In this document: piece by piece, positions 1 to 8,215 of the stretch
How positions within the stretch are numbered: position 1 is the stretch's first letter
Layout of the letters: each line of letters opens with the position of its first letter
Source of the DNA: Motiliproteus sp041586735
GTDB taxonomy: Bacteria; Pseudomonadota; Gammaproteobacteria; Pseudomonadales; Balneatricaceae
DNA: 64,000 bases
Direction: 5' to 3'
NCBI GenBank assembly: GCA_041586735.1
Contig: JBFGZQ010000004.1
Location: 1-64,000 of the forward strand
Notes under the pieces: generated by a model
Databases searched by the model: none
What the model was told of the DNA's origin: nothing
What the model saw: only the letters and a program-made list of their open reading frames with translations
Program-made: the position numbers and the translations under genes

Positions 1-126
1 ACGTGCGAATTTCATTGAGGCCAGAGGCGATCACTGAACCGCCTCATCAACAGGCCGAATATACGGAAGCGATCCTGTCCCTGGCATCCAGCTATATGAC
101 CTTGCAATACGGGAGGAGACCATATA

Positions 127-140
127 CGGGCTAAAGCCCG
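127..140. repeat. REP-like palindrome (CGGGCT-AA-AGCCCG)
   Basis: A 6-bp perfect stem with a 2-nt centre lies 14 bases beyond the proS stop codon. The same core recurs at 3612-3705. It could act as a small hairpin at the 3' end of the proS transcript; no T-run follows it in the proS direction. Confidence 0.55.
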
Positions 141-154
141 ACAGGGGGTGCAGA

Positions 155-1873
155 TCAGCCCAGAATCTTGGCCTTGAGCATCTCAACCAGGGTGGCGGCT
201 GGCAGATCTTCACGCTCGGCCTCGCTGCGGCCTTTGTATTCCAGGGTGCCGTTCTGCAGGCCACGATCGCTGATCACCACGCGATGGGGGATGCCGATCA
301 GTTCCATATCGGCAAACTTGACCCCAGGGCGCTCTTTACGATCATCCAGTAGTACGTCGATGCCGGCTGCCTGCAGTTCGCGGTAGAGGCGTTCGCTAGT
401 TTCATTAACCGCTGCGGACTTTTCCGGATTCATCGGTATTAGCACCACGTGGAACGGGGCGATGCTGTTGGGCCAGAGGATCCCTGCTGCGTCGTTATTC
501 TGCTCGATAGCGGCGGCGATCACTCGGGTGATGCCGATGCCGTAGCAGCCCATGGTCATGGTGACGGCTTTGCCATTGTTATCGAGCACCTTGGCTTGCA
601 GCGCTTCGGAGTACTTGCTGCCTAGCTGGAAGATATGCCCGACTTCGATGCCGCGCTTGATGATCAGCGTGCCTTGGCCGTCGGGGCTGGGGTCGCCCTC
701 GACGATGTTGCGCAGGTCGGCCACCTCGGGTTCGGCGCAGTCGCGGCCCCAGTTGATGTTGAAGTAGTGTTTGCCCTCGATGTTGGCGCCGCCACCGAAG
801 TCGGCCATCTTGGCGACGCTGCGATCAGCAATCACCGGTATCGGCATGTTGACTGGGCCTAAAGAGCCGGGACCTGCGCCGATAAGTGCCAGAATCTGCT
901 CTTCGGTGGCAAACAGCAGCGGTTTGGCGACGTGCGGCAGGTTTTCGGCTTTGATCTCGTTAAGGCTGTGATCACCGCGCACCAGCAGGGCGATAAAGTC
1001 GCTGTCGGCGTCCTCGGCGGCGGCGACAATCAGGGTCTTGATGGTTTTTTCGATCGCCAGGCCATAGCCTTCGACCAGTTGGGCGATGGTTTTGGTATCA
1101 GGGGTGTCGACCAGGTGCATCTCGGCAGTAGGCGCTGGGCGCTCGCCAACGGGTGCCAGGGCTTCGGCTTTCTCGATGTTGGCGGCGTAGTCGGAGCTGT
1201 CGCTGAAGGCGATCGCATCTTCACCGGAGTCGGCCAACACATGGAACTCGTGCGAGCCGTCGCCACCGATGCTGCCCGAGTCGGCTTGTACGGGGCGGAA
1301 GTTCAGTCCCAAACGCTCGAAGATACGGGTATACGCTGCGTGCATCTGCTCATAGGTCTGCTGCAGCGATGCCTGGTCGGCGTGGAACGAGTAGGCATCC
1401 TTCATGATGAACTCGCGCGAGCGCATCACCCCGAAACGAGGACGGATCTCGTCGCGGAATTTGGTCTGGATCTGGTAAAAATTAGCGGGTAGCTGTTTGT
1501 AGCTGTTCAGCTCGCGGCGCATCAGGTCGGTGATCACCTCTTCGTGGGTCGGGCCCACGCAGAATTCGCGGCCGTGGCGATCCTTGAGGCGCAACAGCTC
1601 GGGGCCGTACTGTTCCCAGCGTCCTGATTCTTGCCACAGCTCGGCGGGCTGAATGGCGGGCATCAGCACCTCCTGTACACCGGCGCTATCCATCTCTTCA
1701 CGTACAATGCGCTCGACCTTGCGTAGGGTGCGCAGCCCCATCGGCAACCAGGTATAGAGCCCTGAGGCTATCTTGCGGATCATCCCCGCACGCAGCATCA
1801 ATTGGTGGCTGATCACCTCGGCATCGGCCGGAGTTTCTTTGAGGGTGGCTATCAGGAATTGGCTGGCGCGCAT
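155..1873 (-). CDS. proS: Prolyl-tRNA synthetase
   Basis: This cytoplasmic class II synthetase charges tRNA-Pro with proline. The 572-residue product has the same length as E. coli ProS and is close to it from the first residue (MRASQFLIATLKETPADAEV). The class II motif 2 region (FRDEIRPRFGVMRSREF) lies near residues 140-160. A YbaK-like editing insert fills the middle, and a C-terminal anticodon-binding domain follows (VVLIPMNPEKSA, then GVKFADMELIGIPHRV). The reading frame stays open upstream to 2263, but homology begins at the ATG at 1873, so the extension is not coding. It converges on nothing visible at the left edge. Identification is secure. Confidence 0.97.
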   Translation of the reverse strand: MRASQFLIATLKETPADAEVISHQLMLRAGMIRKIASGLYTWLPMGLRTLRKVERIVREEMDSAGVQEVLMPAIQPAELWQESGRWEQYGPELLRLKDRHGREFCVGPTHEEVITDLMRRELNSYKQLPANFYQIQTKFRDEIRPRFGVMRSREFIMKDAYSFHADQASLQQTYEQMHAAYTRIFERLGLNFRPVQADSGSIGGDGSHEFHVLADSGEDAIAFSDSSDYAANIEKAEALAPVGERPAPTAEMHLVDTPDTKTIAQLVEGYGLAIEKTIKTLIVAAAEDADSDFIALLVRGDHSLNEIKAENLPHVAKPLLFATEEQILALIGAGPGSLGPVNMPIPVIADRSVAKMADFGGGANIEGKHYFNINWGRDCAEPEVADLRNIVEGDPSPDGQGTLIIKRGIEVGHIFQLGSKYSEALQAKVLDNNGKAVTMTMGCYGIGITRVIAAAIEQNNDAAGILWPNSIAPFHVVLIPMNPEKSAAVNETSERLYRELQAAGIDVLLDDRKERPGVKFADMELIGIPHRVVISDRGLQNGTLEYKGRSEAEREDLPAATLVEMLKAKILG

Positions 1874-1949
1874 GGTTTTAGCTCTACAGACGGATCGAGG
1901 TCGATATTTTACGGAGCTGGACCGCCAGTAACAAGGGCTGGTTCGGTTA

Positions 1950-2438
1950 TCAGCATTCCGCCAGCGCGTTGGCGAGCGCATCGAGCTGGGTTTCATCGAA
2001 GATCTGGATGCCGTGCTGGCGGAGCAGGGCGGCGGTGACGCCGATGCCGGCATCGTTAAGGGTGCCGCTAAAACTACCATCGTAACTGCCATGGCTGCCG
2101 CAAGAGGGGCTGCGGGCTTTGAGCAGCGCGAAGCGGATCCGTTGCTCCTGGCACAGTAATAGAGTCGTTTGCGCGCCCTGGATAAACGCGGCGCTGACAT
2201 CGGTGCCGTCTTGCAGACGGACCTGCGCTTCGCCGCTGAGCACCCGCAGGCCATCGCCGCCATGAATCTCTGCAGCAGGGCGAGGGCAGCCTAAACCGCC
2301 GGCCAGCTCCGGGCAGATCGGCACCAGACGCTGCTGATGTTGCCAGAGGCTGAGCAGCGGGTGCTGTAGTAGTTTGCCGCTGCCATCGTAGCGAACGGCG
2401 TCGCCGAGTAGGCAGCGACTGATCAGGATCAGGTGCAT
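1950..2438 (-). CDS. DUF523 family protein
   Basis: A 162-residue protein of the DUF523 family, whose function is not established. The family hallmarks are visible: SRCLLGDAVRYDG near the N-terminus, CPELAGGLGCPRP near residue 45, and KARSPSCGSHG in the second half. These conserved cysteines suggest a metal or redox site, which is inference only. The start at 2438 (MHLILISRCLLG) matches the usual beginning of the family; the longer open frame upstream would run into the divergent ChaN-like gene. It lies 76 bases upstream of proS on the same strand and could be co-transcribed with it. Confidence 0.85.
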   Translation of the reverse strand: MHLILISRCLLGDAVRYDGSGKLLQHPLLSLWQHQQRLVPICPELAGGLGCPRPAAEIHGGDGLRVLSGEAQVRLQDGTDVSAAFIQGAQTTLLLCQEQRIRFALLKARSPSCGSHGSYDGSFSGTLNDAGIGVTAALLRQHGIQIFDETQLDALANALAEC

Positions 2439-2544
2439 GAGGGGCCTGTTATCTGGGGCATGGGATAGGGTAATTTGCGTGAAACCGAGCGGGCTATCAT
2501 AATCCCTGGCTCTATTAAAAAGCAGCCAGTAACGAGGTAGATCT

Positions 2545-3576
2545 GTGCGTATTAAACCATGGCAGGGTGTAAGTCTGGGGCTGTTTATGACGCTGCTGGC
2601 CACGGGTTGCGCGCAACGCGCCCTTATCGAACCGCGCCAAGACCCGTTGATCGGTCAGATCATCGATGCTCATACCCAAAAACCGCTACTCTACGAGGCA
2701 TTGCTGGAGCGGTTGCTGCTGGCCGATGTCATCTATCTCGGCGAGCGCCATGATAATGCCGAGCACCACCGTATTCAGCTACAGGTGCTGCAGTCGTTGA
2801 TCGATCAGGGGCTGCAGCCGGTGCTGGGGTTTGAGTTTTTCGATACCGCGCAGACCGGTTATCTGATGCAGTACATCAGCAGTGAGGCCTCGTTGATGCC
2901 GCTCGGTATCAGCCGTGCGGGACTGGAGTCCCCGGAAAAGAGCTTGCGTACTCGTTTGGGTTGGACCGAGCGTGCGGATACCGACTGGGGCTACTATTTT
3001 GCGTTGCTCGAGTTCGCTAAAACCCATCGACTGACTGTGTTTGGTGCGGATCTCCCCGCCGGTATCAAGCTGCGCCTGAGTCGTACCGATCTGGATGCCC
3101 TGACGCCGGTGGAGCAACAGGCGTTGGGGATGCAGGCGCTAGCTAGCAACGATTACAAAAGGTTTATGTACACCCGCTTTAAGGCCGGACATTGCGGCTG
3201 GGGTATGGAGCCGCTGTTGACGCGTCTCTACCGTACCTGGCATGAACGTAATGACCGCATGGCCCGCTCTATCGTGGCGATGAGCCAGGCAGAGCGCCAG
3301 GGCCCGGTGGTGGTGATTCTGGGCGCGGGGCATACCGAGCATAACGAGGGGGTGGTGACCCAGGTTGAGCGGCTACAACCGCAGCTGCAGCAGCTCAATA
3401 TCGGTCTGCAGGAGATCGCTATCGAAGCTGCGCCTCTAGATAGCTACCTATTCGGTGACCATGAGCGGCGGGAGCTGTTTGGCCCACGCTATGACCTGTT
3501 TTGGTTTACCCAGCGGCAGAATTATCAGGATCACTGCGCGGCTTTCAAGAAGTCTGATGCTGCCCAGTCGGAATAG
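2545..3576 (+). CDS. ChaN-like lipoprotein (haem-binding uptake family)
   Basis: A 343-residue predicted lipoprotein of the ChaN/Cofac_haem_bdg family, whose members bind haem and are linked to iron uptake. The GTG start at 2545 follows a GAGGT ribosome-binding site. It is followed by a hydrophobic signal and a lipobox-like LLATGC with the acceptor Cys near residue 22. Family motifs are VIYLGERHDNAEHH near residue 64, LGFEFFD near 96 and ILGAGHTEHNEG near 257. The N-terminal lipidation and the family suggest an envelope location. It is divergent from the DUF523 gene and convergent with ansA. I am confident of the family, less so of a haem role here. Confidence 0.8.
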   Translation: MRIKPWQGVSLGLFMTLLATGCAQRALIEPRQDPLIGQIIDAHTQKPLLYEALLERLLLADVIYLGERHDNAEHHRIQLQVLQSLIDQGLQPVLGFEFFDTAQTGYLMQYISSEASLMPLGISRAGLESPEKSLRTRLGWTERADTDWGYYFALLEFAKTHRLTVFGADLPAGIKLRLSRTDLDALTPVEQQALGMQALASNDYKRFMYTRFKAGHCGWGMEPLLTRLYRTWHERNDRMARSIVAMSQAERQGPVVVILGAGHTEHNEGVVTQVERLQPQLQQLNIGLQEIAIEAAPLDSYLFGDHERRELFGPRYDLFWFTQRQNYQDHCAAFKKSDAAQSE

Positions 3577-3611
3577 ATGCCAACTAACCATCCATCACCG
3601 AGAGATACAAG

Positions 3612-3705
3612 GTCGGGTTTTAACCCGACGCCCGCTGCTCTCCATGTCAGGCTAAAGCCCGACCCACAAAACAAACGCTCCTGTGGGTCGGGCTTCAGTC
3701 CGACA
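3612..3705. repeat. REP/BIME-like cluster of GTCGGGC palindromes
   Basis: Two structures lie between convergent genes. At 3612-3629 there is a perfect 8-bp stem (GTCGGGTT/AACCCGAC) with a 2-nt centre. At 3645-3668 and 3682-3705 a 24-nt inverted repeat has three mismatches and a 13-nt spacer. The cores share the GGGC(T)TAAAGCCCGAC theme with 127-140. The right arm contains the ansA stop codon (3695-3697). It probably works as a bidirectional transcript end, and looks like a dispersed genomic repeat. Confidence 0.7.
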
Positions 3706-4729
3706 TGGGTGTCTCTGAGGCGGTGAGTTCGCCGCACAGGTCTAACTGCATCTGCTGGCGTACCCAATCACTGTCGCGCTCTTGTGCCAGCAGGTGTTGG
3801 AGTTTGCTGAAAGCGGCCTCCAGGGTCATATCAAAGCCACTGACTACGCCGGTTTGTGCCAGTGCTGAGCCGGTTGCGTAGCTGCTGAGATCCACCCGTC
3901 CCTGTAGGCACTGGGACAGGTTGATGATCACCTTGCCCTGCTGGTTAGCGCGCTCCAGGGTTTTCAGAAACAACGGGTCGCGATCCGGTGCGTTGCCGAC
4001 ACCGTAGGCTTGAATAAGCAGGCCATCGATAGGCAGTTTCAGCAGATGCTGTAAATATTCACTGTCGATACCGGGAAATAATCTCATCGGTACAATGCGA
4101 TGGCGTCCATAGGCGGGCAGCTCAAAGCGCGGTTGGGGCGCGGCCGGGCGGATGGCCTCGTGCTTGATGTCGATATGAATACCGACCTGGCCCAGCCAGG
4201 GGTAATTGGGGCTGTCGAAGGCGTCAAAGCCGGTCGCCTTCACCTTGGTGACACGATTGCCACGCAACAACCGGCCGTTGAAGTACAGGCACACCTCGGC
4301 GATCGGATGGTGGCGTGCCAGTACCAGGGCGGTGATCAGATTGTCCTGGGCATCGTTGCGCAGTTCGCTGAGCGGGATCTGCGAGCCAGTGACGATCACC
4401 GGTTTGCTCAGATCCTGGAGCATAAAGGACAGCGCGGAGCTGGTATAGGCGAGGGTATCGGTACCGTGGAGGATGACAAAACCGTCGTACAGGTGGTAAT
4501 TATCTCGAATCCGTTGCGCGATCTCCTGCCAGTCGCTGGGGGTGGCATTGGTGCTATCGATCAATAGCTCGAGCTCTTCGAGTACATAGTCGGGCATGTT
4601 GGCCGACAGGTGGGTCGGTATCTTCTGGGCGATCAGTTCGGCCAGCCCCGGCATCGGCACATAGCCTTGGGGGGAGCGCTGCATGCCGATGGTGCCGCCG
4701 GTGTATAAAATATAGATGCGATGAGTCAT
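3695..4729 (-). CDS. ansA: Type I (cytoplasmic-type) L-asparaginase
   Basis: Hydrolyses L-asparagine to aspartate and ammonia. The 344-residue product is close to E. coli AnsA in length and sequence. The first catalytic threonine is in ILYTGGTIGMQRS (Thr13) and the second Thr-Asp pair in FVILHGTDTLAYTSSAL (Thr89/Asp90). No signal peptide is visible from the chosen ATG at 4729, which matches the conserved start (MTHRIYILYTGGTIG); the frame could be extended to 4780. The last codons and the stop lie inside the palindromic repeat at 3682-3705, so the repeat forms the C-terminus. Confidence 0.92.
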   Translation of the reverse strand: MTHRIYILYTGGTIGMQRSPQGYVPMPGLAELIAQKIPTHLSANMPDYVLEELELLIDSTNATPSDWQEIAQRIRDNYHLYDGFVILHGTDTLAYTSSALSFMLQDLSKPVIVTGSQIPLSELRNDAQDNLITALVLARHHPIAEVCLYFNGRLLRGNRVTKVKATGFDAFDSPNYPWLGQVGIHIDIKHEAIRPAAPQPRFELPAYGRHRIVPMRLFPGIDSEYLQHLLKLPIDGLLIQAYGVGNAPDRDPLFLKTLERANQQGKVIINLSQCLQGRVDLSSYATGSALAQTGVVSGFDMTLEAAFSKLQHLLAQERDSDWVRQQMQLDLCGELTASETPMSD

Positions 4730-4877
4730 GGACGGGATGCCAGCTGGATGGAAGAAACCTGAGTCATGGCAATATCTCAAAACAGGGCGGTGGCAGCAAG
4801 TTCGCTAGCTGCTACGCAGGGATGCTAGTTGATGCTAATCTGGCAACAACCAGGGCGTAAAGAGTCAGAGGCGATCC

Positions 4878-5235
4878 GTGGGCGAGAATTTCTCCAAGAA
4901 TTTGCGGTTGCTCTGCAGTTACTATAAATCGATCGCCGAGCTGTGTCGGCAGCTGTCCATCAATCGTTCCCAGTTCAATAAATACCTCAACGCTAGCAGC
5001 ACCCCCTCAACCTATATTCTGCGCAGGGCTGGGGGTGGCGGACAGTGCTCGGCGTGACCCTGCGTGCGTGCGGGTGGTTTACGATTATCTGGGCAAACAG
5101 GTCGATTTGCGCGAGGCGTTGCGCCTCTGTGGTCTGTATCCTTTCGATTCACCGTTGTTCGATGCGCGGCTAAAGCAGCTGATCGATAATCGTATCAATG
5201 CCTACGCACATCTGTTGCTGGCGGCCACCCTATAA
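4878..5235 (+). pseudogene. Decayed XRE-type helix-turn-helix regulator (internal deletion and frameshift)
   Basis: Two remnants in different frames. From a GTG at 4878 comes an HTH segment (NLRLLCSYYKSIAELCRQ, then SINRSQFNKYLN), which stops at 5053 after a G-rich junction (RRAGGGGQCSA). A second frame open from 5035 encodes VRVVYDYLGKQVDLREALRL and CGLYPFDSPLFDARL, ending at 5235. From memory these are the N- and C-terminal ends of a regulator of roughly 250 residues found in pseudomonads. About half the protein is missing between them. The family assignment of the second piece is less certain than that of the first. Confidence 0.65.
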
Positions 5236-5374
5236 AGGGTGGCGTATCAGGAATAGCATTTTATCTGGTATTTATCATCAGTGGTCAATAGAATCACTGG
5301 CTATTGTCGGTCCTTCAGGTTAATTGGCTAGGCGATGGCGGATCCCACTAACTTTAAAAATAATAGGTGCTGAG

Positions 5375-5866
5375 GTGAGGAAGATAAGAAAGCTTGACCG
5401 TATTGATCGTAATATTTTGCGTCAGCTACAGAGCAATGGCCGGATCTCCTATGTGGATCTGGCTACCGAGGTCGGCTTGAGTACCACACCCTGCCTAGAG
5501 CGGGTCAGACGCTTAGAGAAAGATAAGATCATCAAAGGCTATACCGCCACCCTCGATCCCCATTACCTGGAAGCGGGCCTGCTGGTGTTTGTTGAGATCA
5601 GCCTGACCTACCGCTCGCCTACGGTATTCGAGGATTTTAAGCGTGAGGTGTTAAAGATCTCCCAGGTGATGGAGTGTCACCTGGTGTCTGGCGAATTTGA
5701 TTATCTGATCAAAGCCCGTATCAGTGAGATGTCTGCTTATCGAGAGTTGCTAGGGGAGCTGTTGATCAGCTTGCCGAATGTCGACAAATCGCGCAGCTAT
5801 ATCGTCATGGAGGAGGTTAAGGAAACCTCGGCGATCCGAGTGCCAGAGCTGAAAGCTGACACTTAA
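5375..5866 (+). CDS. lrp: Lrp/AsnC-family regulator, probable Lrp
   Basis: DNA-binding regulator responsive to leucine or other amino acids. The product closely follows E. coli Lrp: LDRIDRNILRQLQSNGRIS opens the winged HTH, STTPCLERVRRLEKDKIIKG is the recognition region, and ECHLVSGEFDYLIKARISEMSAYRELLGE belongs to the RAM/AsnC sensing domain, followed by YIVMEEVKETSAIR. I chose the GTG at 5375 (163 residues, similar to the family) over the TTG at 5324, because homology begins just after it and an AGG-containing site lies 7 bases upstream. It sits alone, after the regulator remnant. In E. coli Lrp controls amino acid metabolism; targets here are unknown. Confidence 0.9.
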   Translation: MRKIRKLDRIDRNILRQLQSNGRISYVDLATEVGLSTTPCLERVRRLEKDKIIKGYTATLDPHYLEAGLLVFVEISLTYRSPTVFEDFKREVLKISQVMECHLVSGEFDYLIKARISEMSAYRELLGELLISLPNVDKSRSYIVMEEVKETSAIRVPELKADT

Positions 5867-5894
5867 GTCTGGGGGTAAACAAGATCTAAAAGCC

Positions 5895-6125
5895 TCAGGC
5901 TTGCCGGTCAAGGATAGCTTGGTCCGTCTGCTCCAGGTCCGTTATCGGCGGGCTGGTCGCCGCTGTGTTAGTGGTATCGGCTTGCCACAGCTGTTTGCCT
6001 AACTGTACTTTGACGACGTCGGTAAAGCGCAGCCGCAGTTCGGCAACCGCATCCTCAAGGGTCTCATCATCGCAGAGCATAGTGCCTCCGCGACCGTCGG
6101 CGGTAAAAAATTGATACGACTTCAT
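5895..6125 (-). CDS. Small hypothetical protein (76 aa)
   Basis: I do not recognise this 76-residue protein. It begins MKSYQFFTADGRGGTMLCDDE with a good ribosome-binding site (GGCAGGAT) ahead of the ATG. The first 45 residues look folded (DETLEDAVAELRLRF reads as a helix); the last 30 are Thr/Ala/Asp-rich and probably disordered. There is no signal peptide or membrane segment. It is convergent with lrp and divergent from the glycosyltransferase. Coding is supported by the start context and codon use only. Confidence 0.6.
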   Translation of the reverse strand: MKSYQFFTADGRGGTMLCDDETLEDAVAELRLRFTDVVKVQLGKQLWQADTTNTAATSPPITDLEQTDQAILDRQA

Positions 6126-6250
6126 GATTATCCTGCCTGTTCGCTAAAAGAAATATTCAATATTCAGCTGCACAACACTGTCTGCACCCAGGCTTGTAGT
6201 AAGGATCGCCTAAGCGTCGACTATTATACCCTCAATACGTAGGAGGCTTT

Positions 6251-7402
6251 TTGAAGATTTTACTGCTTAGTGCGTACCACGCCACCAGCCATCAATACTG
6301 GTGTCAGGGGTTGATGGCCGCGTTTCCCGAGCATGACTGGTGCTGTTTGACCCTGCCGGCGCGTTATTTCAACTGGCGCGTACGGGGGGCGCCGTTGTCC
6401 TGGTTAACCGAGCAGGCTGCGGTGTTAACCCAGCCCTATGATCTGTTGATTGCGACCTCGATGGTTGATCTGGCCACCCTCAAAGGTCTGTGCAGCAACC
6501 TGGGCGGTACCCCGAGTCTATGTTATTTTCACGAAAATCAGTTTGAGTATCCGCAAAGCCGCCAACAGCATGCCAGCGTCGATGCGCAGATGGTCAACCT
6601 GTACGCGGCGCTGGCGGCAGACCGGGTGGTGTTTAATTCAGCCTACAATCGCGATAGCTTCTTTGCCGGCGTTAACCGCTTGCTAGCCAAGCTGCCTGAC
6701 CATCGTCCCACGACTATAGAGCCCCAACTCGAGAGCCGCTGTGGGGTGTTGCCGGTGCCCCTGAAGGCGCTGCCGCGCTCAGACCTGTGCCATTCGACCG
6801 ATGTGGCGTTTGAGGCCAGTCGGCGCTGGAATCTGGATCAGGGTGCAGCGCCGCTTAAGCTCATCTGGGCTTCGCGCTGGGAGTACGATAAAGGGCCCGA
6901 TCGGCTGCTGGCGGTGCTCAGCGAGCTGGAGCGTCGTGGTAGCGATTACCGCATCGCTATACTGGGAGAGCAGTTCCGCAGTGCCCCCGAGGCGTTTGAG
7001 GTTATTTGGCAGCGCTTTAACCCGCGGATTGTGCAGTTTGGATTTGTCGCGTCGACGGCGGAGTACCAGCAATGGCTGTCCTCGGCGGACATTATCTTGT
7101 CGACCTCCATTCATGAGTTTCAAGGGGTGGCGGTGCTGGAGGGGATCGCGGCAGGCTGTGTCCCCGTGCTGCCGCGACGCCTGGCCTATCCGGAGCTGGT
7201 GGCGGCGCCATTTCTATATGCCAGTTATGATACCGACCTGTCGCGCGAGGCGCAGGCGGCTGCAGATCTGCTTGAACGCTTTGCGGTAACTCGGCCCGAG
7301 GTGCCTTGCATCAAACACTTGTATTGGTCGGCGTTGCGGTCTGAGTACGAGGCGCTGATGGAGGCTGTTGTGGCTAGTGTCGCCCATCGCCGTGATCGCT
7401 AA
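6251..7402 (+). CDS. tRNA-queuosine alpha-mannosyltransferase-like glycosyltransferase (DUF3524 + GT4)
   Basis: A 383-residue glycosyltransferase. The N-terminal half (MKILLLSAYHATSHQYWCQG, later LCYFHENQFEYPQ) is the DUF3524 domain found in animal QTMAN/GTDC1, which mannosylates queuosine in tRNA-Asp. The C-terminal half is a GT4 fold with the sugar-nucleotide site (LIWASRWEYDKGPDRLL near residue 208) and an EX7E-type motif (STSIHEFQGVAVLEGIAAG near residue 287). Start is TTG at 6251, four bases after a strong AGGAGG (6241-6246). It stands alone, convergent with a small periplasmic gene. Substrate in this organism is inferred from family only. Confidence 0.78.
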   Translation: MKILLLSAYHATSHQYWCQGLMAAFPEHDWCCLTLPARYFNWRVRGAPLSWLTEQAAVLTQPYDLLIATSMVDLATLKGLCSNLGGTPSLCYFHENQFEYPQSRQQHASVDAQMVNLYAALAADRVVFNSAYNRDSFFAGVNRLLAKLPDHRPTTIEPQLESRCGVLPVPLKALPRSDLCHSTDVAFEASRRWNLDQGAAPLKLIWASRWEYDKGPDRLLAVLSELERRGSDYRIAILGEQFRSAPEAFEVIWQRFNPRIVQFGFVASTAEYQQWLSSADIILSTSIHEFQGVAVLEGIAAGCVPVLPRRLAYPELVAAPFLYASYDTDLSREAQAAADLLERFAVTRPEVPCIKHLYWSALRSEYEALMEAVVASVAHRRDR

Positions 7403-7415
7403 TGCACTCTAAGGT

Positions 7416-7715
7416 TTAGGGTTGCGGGGCCCCGAGTACGCGCTGTGCATAATCGTTCCAGGCAGCGGCAGCCTGCTGGGCCGCGGTCTGATGCTTGGCC
7501 ATTCCGGCATTTTGTTTATCGATAAATAACTGCAGACAGCTACGGTAATTTTCTACCTGCTGTTCAAACTGCTGTTTATCCAGTGCGGTAATAAATTCCA
7601 GGGGTTTGAGCGGCGCCTTGCAATCCTGGGCCTCGGAGAAAAAATGGGCCTGGCTGGTGGCGGAGATCAGCCAACCTGCCATTACCCAGAGGGCAGCTTT
7701 TTGAGTAATCATCAT
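7416..7715 (-). CDS. Small predicted periplasmic protein
   Basis: A 99-residue protein with a clear Sec signal peptide (MMITQKAALWVMAGWLISATSQA, cleavage likely after SQA near residue 23). The mature part is helical and Gln/Ala-rich with two cysteines, in EAQDCKAP and NYRSCLQ, that could form a disulfide. I do not recognise a family. The ATG at 7715 is chosen because AGGAG lies 5 bases upstream; a GTG at 7721 is also in frame. It is convergent with the preceding glycosyltransferase gene. Confidence 0.6.
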   Translation of the reverse strand: MMITQKAALWVMAGWLISATSQAHFFSEAQDCKAPLKPLEFITALDKQQFEQQVENYRSCLQLFIDKQNAGMAKHQTAAQQAAAAWNDYAQRVLGAPQP

Positions 7716-7824
7716 CAACACTCCTGTGTATGCGGTAGCCAGAATTTATGCTGCTAGGATAGAGGCGTCAAGCAGTCTGGCTTTTTCAGATGCTTGGCTA
7801 TACTGACAGGATATTTCTTGGGTC

Positions 7825-7850
7825 ACTGTCCAGGCCCACTGTCCAGGCCC
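7825..7850. repeat. Short tandem duplication, 2 x 13 bp
   Basis: The 13-mer ACTGTCCAGGCCC occurs twice head to tail, 34 bases before the start of the downstream small gene. It falls in the promoter/leader region between divergent small genes. Probably a replication-slippage duplication; a regulatory effect is possible but unsupported. Confidence 0.6.
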
Positions 7851-7883
7851 ACTACGGTTAATACCCTCTAAGGAGCGATGACG

Positions 7884-8096
7884 ATGAGCCAGCAGACCGA
7901 GATGTTGCAGCATGATGCCCAGTTGATTCTGAGCTTGTTTGGCAATGCCAAAGCACAAAAGCAGCGGCTATTAACGATCGAAAAACAGTTGCAGAACGCG
8001 GGGGCCGATAGTTACAAGCTGCATCAATCCATAGTTGGCTTGGATCAACTAGAAGATCCGGATCGGTACCGTTGCCGTTACCAGCCGCTCGAGTAA
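7884..8096 (+). CDS. Small hypothetical protein (70 aa)
   Basis: A 70-residue soluble protein that I do not recognise. It begins MSQQTEMLQHDAQLILSLFG, is predicted largely helical (NAKAQKQRLLTIEKQLQNAG) and ends in a basic, proline-containing tail. AGGAG at 7871-7875 is 8 bases before the ATG at 7884, which is better spaced than the ATG at 7878. No signal peptide, cysteine or known motif is visible. Divergent from the periplasmic gene at 7715. Confidence 0.55.
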   Translation: MSQQTEMLQHDAQLILSLFGNAKAQKQRLLTIEKQLQNAGADSYKLHQSIVGLDQLEDPDRYRCRYQPLE

Positions 8097-8113
8097 CAGC
8101 TGCTCAGAGATAA

Positions 8114-8136
8114 GCGACCCGCATGATATGGGTCGC
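8114..8136. other. Hairpin downstream of the small gene
   Basis: A 7-bp perfect stem (GCGACCC/GGGTCGC) with a 9-nt loop, 17 bases after the stop codon at 8096. There is no T-run, so factor-independent termination is doubtful; mRNA 3'-end protection is possible. Confidence 0.4.
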
Positions 8137-8149
8137 GATACCGCGAGTC

Positions 8150-8187
8150 GTTAGGTTTTAGGCGTTAGGTGTTAGGCATTAGGTGTT
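8150..8187. repeat. Degenerate tandem repeat of a GTTAGG-type unit
   Basis: Five near-copies of a 6-8 bp unit (GTTAGGT, TTAGGC, GTTAGGT, GTTAGGC, TTAGGTGTTAG) fill the space between convergent genes, ending about 30 bases before the trpB-like stop. It has no coding potential. A slippage-prone simple sequence is the plainest explanation. Confidence 0.55.
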
Positions 8188-8215
8188 AGCGCCATCAGGC
8201 TCGAGAGCAGATCGC

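Noticed and set aside
2..37. Short + strand frame ending in TGA at the left edge, possibly the end of a gene cut by the window
   Set aside because: Eleven codons are too few to identify or support.
932..1492. 186-codon antisense frame within proS
   Set aside because: Shadow of the proS reading frame; no start context and no recognisable family.
1874..2263. Open frame extending proS upstream by about 130 codons
   Set aside because: The extension is low-complexity Ala/Ser-rich sequence with no homology and lies antisense-overlapping the DUF523 gene frame; ProS homology begins exactly at 1873.
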